A DNA stretch of 64,000 bases from Gordonia hongkongensis (GTDB taxonomy: Bacteria > Actinomycetota > Actinomycetes > Mycobacteriales > Mycobacteriaceae), in the NCBI RefSeq assembly GCF_023078355.1, contig NZ_CP095552.1, forward strand, positions 806,001 through 870,000. Reading direction: 5' to 3'. Below are positions 33,956 to 42,225 of the stretch, in pieces (the stretch's first letter is position 1; the number at the start of each line of letters is the position of its first letter). Under the pieces are notes generated by a model. It searched no databases. It was not told where the DNA came from and was given only the letters and a program-made list of their open reading frames with translations. Made by a program: the position numbers and the translations under genes.

Positions 33956-34678
33956 GTGAGTGAAGTGGCGAAACAGAACAGCACGCGCGGCGCGAAGGTC
34001 CTCGTGGTCGACGATGAGGAGAACATCCGTCAACTGCTGTCGGTGTCGCTGAAGTTCCAGGGTTACGAGGTCGAGACCGCCGCCGACGGTCCGGCGGCCC
34101 TCGACCGATGCCGCATCGCCAAACCCGACGTCCTCGTCCTCGACGTGATGATGCCGGGGATGGACGGGTTCGGGCTGCTGCGCCGGCTGCGTGCCGACGG
34201 GGTCGAGGCGCCGGCCCTGTTCCTGTCGGCGCGCGACACGGTGGAGGACAAGATCAACGGCCTCACCATCCGCGGGGACGACTACGTCACCAAACCCTTC
34301 AGTCTCGAAGAGGTCGTCGCCCGGTTGCAGGTGTTGCTGCGCCGCAGCGGTTTCGACGACCAGAAGCGCGCGTCGTCGAAGATCACCTTCGCCGACATCG
34401 AACTCGACGACGAGACCCACGAGGTGTTCAAGGCGGGCGAACTGGTCGCCCTCTCGCCGACGGAGTTCACGCTGTTGCGCTACTTCATGGTGAACGCGGG
34501 CACGGTGTTGTCGAAGCCGCGCATCCTCGACCATGTCTGGAACTACGACTTCGGCGGCGAGGTGAACGTCGTCGAATCCTATGTGTCGTACCTTCGGCGC
34601 AAGCTCGACACCGGGGACAAGCGACTCATCCACACCCTCCGCGGCGTCGGCTACGTGATGCGTGAGCCCCGTGACTGA
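33956..34678 (+). CDS. phoP: OmpR-family response regulator PhoP
   Basis: The receiver domain has the acidic pair DD (19-20), phosphoacceptor D63 in VLDVMMPGMDG and the switch Lys in DDYVTKPFS. The C-terminal winged helix ends HTLRGVGYVMREP, and LSPTEFTLLRYFMVNAGTVL closely resembles mycobacterial PhoP. The following kinase and the HIT gene beyond match the Rv0757-Rv0759c order, which supports the name. GTG 33956 is the start used; GTG 33965 is possible. A repeat array upstream suggests it binds its own promoter. Confidence 0.85.
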   Translation: MSEVAKQNSTRGAKVLVVDDEENIRQLLSVSLKFQGYEVETAADGPAALDRCRIAKPDVLVLDVMMPGMDGFGLLRRLRADGVEAPALFLSARDTVEDKINGLTIRGDDYVTKPFSLEEVVARLQVLLRRSGFDDQKRASSKITFADIELDDETHEVFKAGELVALSPTEFTLLRYFMVNAGTVLSKPRILDHVWNYDFGGEVNVVESYVSYLRRKLDTGDKRLIHTLRGVGYVMREPRD

Positions 34679-36134
34679 TGCGACGGTGACGGGTACCGGC
34701 CGCGGCACGCGGAAGCGCGGTGTCCCCCTGCGGATCTCGATGGTGGCGCTGACGGTGCTGCTCGTCGCCATCGGACTCCTCGCCTCCGGTGTCGCGGTGA
34801 CCTCGTCGATGCGGCAGGACCTCATCTCCCGCGCCGACGAGGGGCTGGAGAACGCGGTACGCACGTGGGCCGAACCCCGTGGTCTCCTCGGCGACGGCCC
34901 CGGCCCACCCGGGCCCCGCCGGCCGCCGTCGCCCTACTACGTCGAGTCCGTCGTCTACGGGCCCGGCGGGATGTCGGCCGACAACGTCTACAACCAGTTC
35001 GACGACGCACCCGACCTGAGTGGACTGACCGGTGACAACGCCGGACCCGTCACCGTCCCGTCGGTCGACGGGGACGGGCCACAGTGGCGGGTCATCAAGC
35101 ACAGCAACAGCTTCGGCAGATCCATCGTGGCCACCCCGATGTCCGACATCGACGACACGGTCAGCAGGCTAGTCTGGCTGCAGCTCGCGATCGGCGCGCT
35201 GGTCGTCCTGCTCATCGGGGTGCTGAGCTACGTCCTGGTGCGCACGAGTCTGCGCCCGCTCCGCCGGGTCGAGGAGACCGCGCACGAGATCGCGGAGGGC
35301 AATCTGACGCGGCGGGTGCCGCCGGCGCCGCCGAACACCGAGGTCGGCAGTCTGTCGGACTCGCTGAACCGGATGCTCGGCCAGATCCAGCATGCGTTCG
35401 CCTCGACGGCCGCGTCCGAACAGCAGGCCCGCGCCTCCGAGGAGCGGATGCGCCGTTTCGTCGCCGACGCCAGCCACGAACTACGGACCCCGCTCACGTC
35501 CATCAAGGGATTCGCCGAACTCTATTCACAGGGCGGCGTCCCCGACGTGACCGACGCGATGCGGCGCATCGACGACGAGGCCGGCCGGATGAACCTGCTG
35601 GTGGAGGATCTGCTGATGCTCGCGCGACTCGACGCGCAGCGGCCGCTGGACTCGGCACCCGTCGACCTCCTCGGCCTGGCCGCCGATGCCGTGCAGAGCG
35701 CCCGTGTCGCCGCCCCCGAGCGCGAGATCCGGCTCGACGTCGTCCCGGGCGATCGGCCGCCGGTCGTGCTCGGCGACGGGCCCCGCCTGGTCCAGGTGCT
35801 GCGCAACCTCATCGGCAACGCCGTGAACCACACCCCGGCGGACGCCTCGATCACGGTCGGGGTGAGCGTCGACGACGCCGCGAGCCCCGGGGAGGCGGTG
35901 CTGACCGTCGCCGACACCGGGCCGGGGCTCTCGCCGGAGGACGCCGAGCGCGTCTTCGAACGCTTCTACCGCGGGGACTCGTCCCGACATCGCGGCTCCG
36001 GCGGCGGTAGCGGCCTCGGCCTCTCGATCGTCGCGGCACTGGTCGCCGCGCACGGCGGCCGCGTCGGCGTGGACACGAGCCCCGGTGTGGGAGCCACGTT
36101 CTGGGTGCGCCTACCGCTCGCGGAGGCCGATTAG
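34662..36134 (+). CDS. phoR: sensor histidine kinase PhoR
   Basis: The 490-residue kinase has two membrane helices (about 25-47, MVALTVLLVAIGLLASGVAV; and about 170-190, LQLAIGALVVLLIGVLSYVL) around a Pro-rich extracellular sensor. HAMP follows, then HisKA with phosphoacceptor His272 in ASHELRTPLTS, and HATPase_c with N-box NLIGNAVNHTP and G-boxes DTGPGLSPEDA and GSGLGLSI. Its GTG start overlaps the phoP stop by 17 bp. It should phosphorylate PhoP; the signal is unknown (acid pH and cell-envelope cues are discussed for mycobacteria). Confidence 0.85.
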   Translation: MSPVTDATVTGTGRGTRKRGVPLRISMVALTVLLVAIGLLASGVAVTSSMRQDLISRADEGLENAVRTWAEPRGLLGDGPGPPGPRRPPSPYYVESVVYGPGGMSADNVYNQFDDAPDLSGLTGDNAGPVTVPSVDGDGPQWRVIKHSNSFGRSIVATPMSDIDDTVSRLVWLQLAIGALVVLLIGVLSYVLVRTSLRPLRRVEETAHEIAEGNLTRRVPPAPPNTEVGSLSDSLNRMLGQIQHAFASTAASEQQARASEERMRRFVADASHELRTPLTSIKGFAELYSQGGVPDVTDAMRRIDDEAGRMNLLVEDLLMLARLDAQRPLDSAPVDLLGLAADAVQSARVAAPEREIRLDVVPGDRPPVVLGDGPRLVQVLRNLIGNAVNHTPADASITVGVSVDDAASPGEAVLTVADTGPGLSPEDAERVFERFYRGDSSRHRGSGGGSGLGLSIVAALVAAHGGRVGVDTSPGVGATFWVRLPLAEAD

Positions 36135-36970
36135 ATCAACCGGCGCAACTTCGCGAACTCGGTGACGTCGTCCCGGAACCGATCGAGTCCGACGAGGGTG
36201 TACATGCCGTCGATCTGCCGGTTGGCCCACAGCTGATGGATGCGGCGCAGGTCGGATTGCCGTGACTTCCAGCCGATCCCGTCGATCACCGCGAGTACCA
36301 GCTGGGTGGGCAACCGCACCTCGGCCATCTCCTCGATCTCACGGACCGCGTCGGTGAGTTTGGAACCGGTCGAGTCGAAACCCTTGGCCGCCACCACGAT
36401 GTCGGCCGACGACGGGTCGCCGACGATGAGGTCGGCGGGCGCGGTCCGGCCGTTGCGTCCCGCGAACCGCGAGCGGGTGACGTAGTCGAGGCCGATGTCG
36501 CGGGCGATGTCCTCGATCTCGTCCTCGATACGCCGGCCCGACGCGCCCGCGCGAGTGGCGGTGGCGCGGGTGCCGGCGCGGGCCACGAGGATGTCGGCGA
36601 AGGTGAACGTGCGGGACAGCTGGGTGCGCAGCATGCGGACCAGGTGGAATTCGGTGTCGAGCCAGGTCACCAGCTCGACCGGTTGTGTCCGGGCCAGCGC
36701 GTGCCAGCCGCTGGTGTCGAACCGGTCGCGCAGCGCGTTCTTCAGCTTCTCCTGGGACAGCCCGACCGCGAGCCCCAGTACGGGGACATCGGTGGGGTTG
36801 TCGCGCACCCACGCCGCCAGTCCCGCGATGTCGGTGTCGAGCAGTTCACCGAGACGCGCCGTGGCCTGGGTGATCCGCTCGGCCTCCGGCGTCGACGCGG
36901 TCGGGTCGACGTGAGAGGTCAACCGGCCCAACGATTGCAGATAGTCGTCGAAGTCGCCCGCGGTGCTCAT
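36131..36970 (-). CDS. putative type II restriction endonuclease
   Basis: The 279-residue protein lies 17 bp downstream of a DNA adenine methylase on the same strand. Its C-terminal half reads APADLIVGD then IVVAAKGFDSTGSKLTD, which matches the PD-(D/E)XK layout of DpnII-like enzymes. The usual catalytic Glu of ExK is Ala (AAK); a Glu in the next helix (REIEEM) could substitute, as known in some nucleases. The N-terminal domain is unrecognised. Recognition sequence unknown. ATG 36970 is chosen; the frame beyond is antisense shadow of the methylase. Confidence 0.7.
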   Translation of the reverse strand: MSTAGDFDDYLQSLGRLTSHVDPTASTPEAERITQATARLGELLDTDIAGLAAWVRDNPTDVPVLGLAVGLSQEKLKNALRDRFDTSGWHALARTQPVELVTWLDTEFHLVRMLRTQLSRTFTFADILVARAGTRATATRAGASGRRIEDEIEDIARDIGLDYVTRSRFAGRNGRTAPADLIVGDPSSADIVVAAKGFDSTGSKLTDAVREIEEMAEVRLPTQLVLAVIDGIGWKSRQSDLRRIHQLWANRQIDGMYTLVGLDRFRDDVTEFAKLRRLI

Positions 36971-36987
36971 CGTGGAGAGTCGTCCGC

Positions 36988-38115
36988 TCAGTCCCGGCCG
37001 ATGAACAGGTACTCGCTCACGTCGCGGCGGGTCGCGGCCGCGTGGGTGCCGAAGCTGTACTTGTGGTCGATCGCGATGACCTCCACCGACGGCTTGACCT
37101 TCCCGAGCAGGTCGACGATGCGATCTTTGCCCGGCAACGCATTCGACGAGTACGACAGCACGATGGCGCCGGCGTCCTCGAAATGCTCGAACGTACGCAG
37201 CAGCGCGTCCTCGATCGTCCGCTTGTAGGCGAACGGCGTGAAGCGTTTCGGCAGCTTCTTGGTCTTGGTGTTCTCCATGATGCTCATCCCGCGCCAGTAG
37301 GCCGACAGGCCTTCGAGGAAGTGGTAGCGCTTGATGTAGTCGTTGTCGTCGGTCGGCGGGGCGTACGGAGGATCGAGGTACACGAGGTCTGGTGCCGCCC
37401 AGGGTAATTCGAGGTCGAAGATGTCGCCCTGCACGCTCCGGCTGTTGCGTCCGTTGCTGAACACGGTCGCGTTGTAGTCCGCGGCCGCCCGCAGGCGGAA
37501 GTGGTCGCGCAGCGACATCGTCAGGTCGCGACGACCGTCGGCGTAACGCGTCGAGTCGGTGAAGGTGAACACACCACGGGGTTGTTTGCGCGCGGCCGAG
37601 AGAACGAGGGCGGCGATCGCAAGGTCGCGCCGGTACCCGCGCAAGGCGTCGACGTGCGACCACGCCGAGTCCAGGAAGGCCCGGTCCTCGGTGGTGAAGT
37701 ACAGGCCGTCGAACGTCCGTGAGATGTAATCGCGATCGTCGGCGGGGGGACCGCAGATGGCGTCGATCAGGTCCGGCTCGAGCCGGACACTCGAATTGGC
37801 CACCGACGCCCTGGTGATGATGTGCGGGAAGTTGAGGAAGTCGTTGCTGACGACCTCGAAGCCCTGCGCCTTCAGGAGATACGACACGACCCCGGAACCG
37901 GAGAACGCGTCGACCGCGGTGGACCCGCCGATCTCCGCGAAGGTGCGTTCGAGGTGGGGCAGCAGCCGGTATTTGGAGCCCATGTACCGGAGGCGGGGGA
38001 ACCGTTGGGCGCGGGCCAGGATGTCGCTGGATCCGACGACGGCTCGGGACGTGCGTCCTGCCCGGGATGATTCTGGCCCACTCACACCGAAAAGAATGTC
38101 ATGGACCCCTGACAT
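36988..38115 (-). CDS. DNA adenine-N6 methyltransferase (D12 class)
   Basis: The enzyme has RYMGSKYRLLPHL and the SAM loop DAFSGSGVVSYLL, then the catalytic DPPY in LVYLDPPYAPPTDDNDY, the order of D12-class (alpha) N6-adenine methylases. It protects DNA from the nuclease encoded immediately downstream. ATG 38115 is used, but GTG 38085 (MSGPESSRAG) is equally possible since the conserved part begins about 30 residues later. The upstream frame to 38190 overlaps the divergent HIT start and is unlikely. Confidence 0.85.
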   Translation of the reverse strand: MSGVHDILFGVSGPESSRAGRTSRAVVGSSDILARAQRFPRLRYMGSKYRLLPHLERTFAEIGGSTAVDAFSGSGVVSYLLKAQGFEVVSNDFLNFPHIITRASVANSSVRLEPDLIDAICGPPADDRDYISRTFDGLYFTTEDRAFLDSAWSHVDALRGYRRDLAIAALVLSAARKQPRGVFTFTDSTRYADGRRDLTMSLRDHFRLRAAADYNATVFSNGRNSRSVQGDIFDLELPWAAPDLVYLDPPYAPPTDDNDYIKRYHFLEGLSAYWRGMSIMENTKTKKLPKRFTPFAYKRTIEDALLRTFEHFEDAGAIVLSYSSNALPGKDRIVDLLGKVKPSVEVIAIDHKYSFGTHAAATRRDVSEYLFIGRD

Positions 38116-38183
38116 CCGGGGACAACACTCGCCGTCGCCGGCGGCGTCACCGTGGCGACGCCCGCAACACCTAGACTCGGCCC

Positions 38184-38609
38184 ATGGCATCGGTCTTCAG
38201 CATGATCATCAATGGCGATCTCCCCGGTCGATTCGTCTGGAAGGACGGCGAGGCGGTCGCGTTCCTCACGATCGAACCGGTCACGCCCGGTCACGTCCTG
38301 GTGGTTCCCCGCGCCGAGGTCGACCACTGGGAGCAGATGGACACCGCCGCGTTCGCCCATCTCAGCGCGGTCGCACAGAACGTGGGACGCGCGGTGAAGG
38401 ACGCCTTCGACGCACCTCGGATGGGTCTGCTCATCGCCGGCCTCGAAGTCCCGCACGTGCACGTCCACGTGTTCCCGGCGCTCTCGATGCAGACCTTCGA
38501 CCTCGCGAACGCGAACAAGAACGCACGTCCCGAGGACCTCGACGCCGCGGCCGAGAAGATCCGCGCGAGCCTGCGTTCACTCGGGTACGGCGAGTACGTC
38601 GCCGACTGA
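38184..38609 (+). CDS. HIT family nucleotide-binding hydrolase
   Basis: The 141-residue histidine-triad protein has the active-site HVHVHVFP (HxHxHxx type) preceded by the Gly/Asp-rich nucleotide-binding strand. HIT proteins hydrolyse AMP-linked or dinucleotide substrates. A leaderless TAGACT box at 38172-38177 precedes ATG 38184 by 6 nt. It matches Rv0759c near phoPR; the restriction-modification pair is inserted between them here. Confidence 0.9.
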   Translation: MASVFSMIINGDLPGRFVWKDGEAVAFLTIEPVTPGHVLVVPRAEVDHWEQMDTAAFAHLSAVAQNVGRAVKDAFDAPRMGLLIAGLEVPHVHVHVFPALSMQTFDLANANKNARPEDLDAAAEKIRASLRSLGYGEYVAD

Positions 38610-38621
38610 CCCGACCGTCCG

Positions 38622-38693
38622 GCAAACCCACCACTTTTCGGCGAACCCACCCCTCGTCAGGGTGCTGGGTATGCCGAAAAGGGGTGGGTTTGC
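38622..38693. terminator. long inverted repeat, bidirectional terminator between HIT and recQ
   Basis: The arms 38622-38642 and 38673-38693 are 21 bp each and complementary with one mismatch, containing CTTTTCGGC and GCCGAAAAG. Between them is a third partial copy of the AACCCACC core (38644-38651). It sits where two genes converge. Confidence 0.7.
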
Positions 38694-38700
38694 GTAGGGC

Positions 38701-40822
38701 TCACACCGTCCGGTGGATCAGCAGCGGTAGCACCGCGGTGGCGCCGGCCTCGCGGAGGGCGGCGGCGGCCAGGGTGATCGGCCAGCCCGAGCCGTTGGCG
38801 TCGACCACGAGCAGCACGGCGCGGCCCGCGACGTCGGGCGGGTCGCCGAGGTGGTCGCGCCAGTACGCGGCTTCGACCGCGCCGGTCGCGTCGGTGGGCG
38901 GATCGCCCATGCGCACGGGAAAACTGCCGCCCTCGCGTTTCCCGACCTTCCGCAGGTGGTCGGCCAGGGTCTCGGCCAGGACGGTGCCGGTCAGACGGAG
39001 CGACACGATGACGTCAGCCCGGATACCGGTGTCGCGCACCCACGCGGCCAGCGTCGCAACCGCGGCGTCGCCCAACTCGGCGAGCGCGCGCTCGTCGCCG
39101 TTGCGGGCCGCGGCCAGCACCTCGACCCACTCCGGGGCGTCGGCATGGGCCAGGACACGACCCGGCTCGGCCAGGAGATCGGCGGAAATTCTTCCGCGAC
39201 GCCCGAATTCGCCGCCCGGCCACATCTTGCGGGGGTCCAGGGTCTGGGCCTTGCGACGCAGCGTCGAGGTCACGGTGCGGACGATCTCGGCGTCGACCGA
39301 ATCGGGGAGTCCTTCGCTGAGGGCGCCCCGGCAGACCGAGCAGCGTCCGCAGTCCGCGGCCTGCGGGTCGTCGAGGGATTCGGTCAGCAACCGCATGAGG
39401 CACGTGCGGCCCGCGATGTAGGCGCGCATGATGTCGGCCTCCCGACGGCGCACGGCGAGGATGCCGTCGTAGTGCTCGGCGTCGTAGGTCCAGGGCTTGC
39501 CGGTGACGACCCACCCGTCGGCGGTCCGGTCGGTGACGCCGTCGACCGCCAGTTGCTTCAGCATCAACTCGATACGCGTGCGCCGGAAGCGGGTGGCGGC
39601 CTCGAGCTGCACCACCGACTGCGGCTCCCCCGCGGATTCCAGGGCGGCGAGCAGGTCACGCATCTTGTCGGGATCGGGGATGGTCGCGGTCGCGAAATGG
39701 TCCCAGATCCGGTCGTCGGTCTGCGACGCCAAGAGCATCACGACGGCGTCGTCGAGGGCGCGTCCGGCACGGCCGACCTGCTGGTAGTAGGACACCGGCG
39801 ACGGCGGCGACCCGACATGCACCACGAAGCCGAGATCTGGCTTGTCGTAACCCATTCCGAGCGCCGACGTCGCGACCAGCGCCTTGACCTCGTTGCGCAG
39901 CAACGCGTCCTCGAGTTCATGGCGGCGGTCGGCGTCGAGCTGGCCGGTGTAGGCCGCCACCGCGACGGCGTCGCCATGGACGGCCCGGATCGCCTCGACC
40001 AGGCGGTCGGCGTCGGCGACGGTCAGCACGTAGACGATGCCTGACACCGGCAGCGAAGGCAGCGACTGCGCGACCCACCCGTACCGCTGGACTGGGGAGA
40101 GGCCGTCGAGGACATTGAGATGCAGGGACTTCCGCGCCAGCGGTCCGCGGAGGACGAGTGTCGGCTCACCACCGGAGCCGGCATCGAGCTGAAGCGGCGA
40201 CGTCGTCGGTGACGCGGGCATTGGCGGTGGCGGTGGTGGCCAGGACCGGCGTCGTCGGGTTGACGGTACGCAGCACGTCGGCGACGCGGCGGTAGTCCGG
40301 GCGGAAGTCGTGACCCCAGTCGGACACCGCATGTGCTTCGTCGATGACGAGCAGGCCGAGGTTGCCGGCCAAGGCGTCGAGAACCCGGCGACCGAAGCCC
40401 GGATTGGCGAGCCGTTCCGGTGACACGAGCAGCACGTCGAGGTCGCCGGCGCGCAGCTGTGCCTCGATCATCGACCACTCGTCGACATTGGACGAGTTGA
40501 GCGTCGCCGCCGACAACCCACCGCGAGCGGCGGCGGCGACCTGGTCGCGCATGAGCGACAGCAGCGGTGACACGATGAGCGTCGGCCCCCCGCCACCCGC
40601 CCGGATGATCGCGGTCGCCGACCAGTAGACCGCCGACTTGCCCCACCCGGTCGCCTGGACGACCAGCACGCGGGCGCCGCGCTCGGTGGGATCGGCGGGC
40701 CGGCCGGCCAGTGCGGTCACGGCCCGGAGCTGGTCGTCGCGCAGCGCGGCGCCCTCACCGGCCAGGCTGGTGATGACACGGTTGGCGGCGGTCAGCTGGT
40801 CCGGGGCGAGGGTTGCGGCCAT
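38701..40822 (-). pseudogene. RecQ-family ATP-dependent DNA helicase, apparent frameshift near 40192
   Basis: The N-terminal frame (ATG 40822) has Walker A QATGWGKSAVYW, VIDEAHAVSDWGHDFR and TATANARVTDDVAA, then runs to a stop at 40166. The next frame resumes with QLDAGSGGEPTLVLRGPL and continues through helicase motifs VATSALGMGYDKPD and YYQQVGRAGR, a Cys cluster (CGRCSVC) and a C-terminal PRTase-like LLVVDANGSGWPITLAA. One surplus base at 40192-40193 separates the frames; removing it restores AAQLDAG. RecQ-like enzymes unwind recombination intermediates. A leaderless TACATT box lies at 40830-40835. Confidence 0.82.
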
Positions 40823-40896
40823 GCGCCCCAATGTAGTGGCGCCCTCGGACACGCCGACGCGGTCCGTCCACACCGCGGCGTGTACCCGGCGAAGCG

Positions 40897-40925
40897 TTCA
40901 CAGGAACCTGGCAGTTCACATGCAG
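40897..40925 (+). promoter_or_regulatory. PhoP-box-like repeats before glycosylation operon
   Basis: TTCACAG (40897), CTGGCAG (40908) and CATGCAG (40919) lie at 11-bp steps. The 13-mer GCGTTCACAGGAA at 40894-40906 is identical to 33891-33903 upstream of phoP. Confidence 0.55.
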
Positions 40926-40959
40926 GGTGACGCGAGGCTGGGAATCGAGAGTTGTCCGC

Positions 40960-42225
40960 ATGATCCCAGAAGCACCGCCGGGCGCCCCGGCGCAGATGTA
41001 CACCGTCGCCGACACCTCTACGCCGAATCCAGTACTCGACATCGTGGTCCCCGTCTACAACGAACAGGACGACATCGCCTCGTCGGTGCGACGCCTGGCC
41101 GACCACCTGCGCGCGCATGTGCCGTACGCGTCGCGGATCACCGTCGCCGACAATGCCAGCACCGACGAGACCCTCGAGATCGCCGTCGCACTGGCCGGTG
41201 AACTCGAGGGCGTTCGGGTCGTCCATCTCGAGCAGAAGGGCCGCGGACGCGCGCTGAGCGCGGTGTGGCAGCACAGTGACGCCGAGATCGTCGCGTACTG
41301 CGACGTCGACCTCTCGACCGACCTCAACGCCCTGATGCCGCTCATCGCCCCGCTGGTGTCGCGGCACTCCGACATCGCGATCGGGACGCGCCTCAACCGC
41401 TCCGCACGCGTGGTCCGAGGACCCAAGCGCGAGTTCATCTCCCGCTCGTACAACCTTATGCTGCGTACTGCGATGGGCGCCCGGTTCTCCGATGCGCAGT
41501 GCGGATTCAAGGCCATGCGCACCGACATCGCCCGCGAACTGCTGCCGTTCGTCGCCGACACCGGCTGGTTCTTCGACACCGAGCTTTTGGTCCTCGCCGA
41601 ACAGATCGGTCTGCGCATCGCCGAGGTGCCGGTGGACTGGGTCGACGACCCCGACAGCACCGTCGACATCGTGCCGACCGCGATCGCGGATCTGAAAGGC
41701 TGTGCGCGCGTGGGCCTCGCACTCGCCATGGGCCGGTTGCCGATCGCCCAGCTGCGCGCCTCCATCGGCCGCGACCGGGCCGCGGGACCACAGCTCGACG
41801 GGGTGCCGACGGGCATGGTCGGGCAGCTCGCCCGCTTCTGCGTGGTGGGCGTGGCCTCGACGCTGGCCTACGCGGTCCTGTTCCTGGCGCTGCACTCGTT
41901 CTTGGGCGCCCAGGTCTCCAACGTGGTCGCGCTCGCGATCACCGCGGTCCTCAACACCGCCGCCAACCGGCGCTTCAGCTTCGGCATCCGCGGACGCGAC
42001 AACGCCCTGCGTCACCAGCTCTTCGGCCTCGGCGTCTTCCTCTTCGGCTGGGTCGTCACCTCGGGTGCGCTGTTCGTTCTCCACACCGTCGCCCCCGACG
42101 CGACGAAACACATTGAACTGATGATCCTGGTGATCGCGAACCTGGTGGCGACGCTCACCCGGTTCGTCGGTCTCCGCTGGGTGTTCCGCAAGGCGCCCGC
42201 TCACCACACGGAGGTTGCCGCATGA
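40960..42225 (+). CDS. GT2 glycosyltransferase fused to GtrA flippase domain
   Basis: Residues 25-250 form a DPM1/GtrB-like GT2 domain: DIVVPVYNEQDDI, NASTDET and DVD (115-117) in AYCDVDLSTD, expected to charge polyprenyl phosphate with a sugar. Residues about 290-415 form a GtrA domain with four helices (LARFCVVGVASTLAYAVLFL, then VVALAITAVLNTAANRRFSF), the proposed flippase of the sugar-lipid. The fusion unites two of the three parts of a three-component glycosylation system. ATG 40960 is chosen; GTG 40927 also lies in frame. The stop overlaps the next ATG. Confidence 0.88.
   Translation: MIPEAPPGAPAQMYTVADTSTPNPVLDIVVPVYNEQDDIASSVRRLADHLRAHVPYASRITVADNASTDETLEIAVALAGELEGVRVVHLEQKGRGRALSAVWQHSDAEIVAYCDVDLSTDLNALMPLIAPLVSRHSDIAIGTRLNRSARVVRGPKREFISRSYNLMLRTAMGARFSDAQCGFKAMRTDIARELLPFVADTGWFFDTELLVLAEQIGLRIAEVPVDWVDDPDSTVDIVPTAIADLKGCARVGLALAMGRLPIAQLRASIGRDRAAGPQLDGVPTGMVGQLARFCVVGVASTLAYAVLFLALHSFLGAQVSNVVALAITAVLNTAANRRFSFGIRGRDNALRHQLFGLGVFLFGWVVTSGALFVLHTVAPDATKHIELMILVIANLVATLTRFVGLRWVFRKAPAHHTEVAA

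Noticed and set aside
36131..38115. Phage or integrative element around the R-M pair
   Set aside because: No integrase, attachment repeats or tRNA are adjacent; flanking gene order remains mycobacteria-like.
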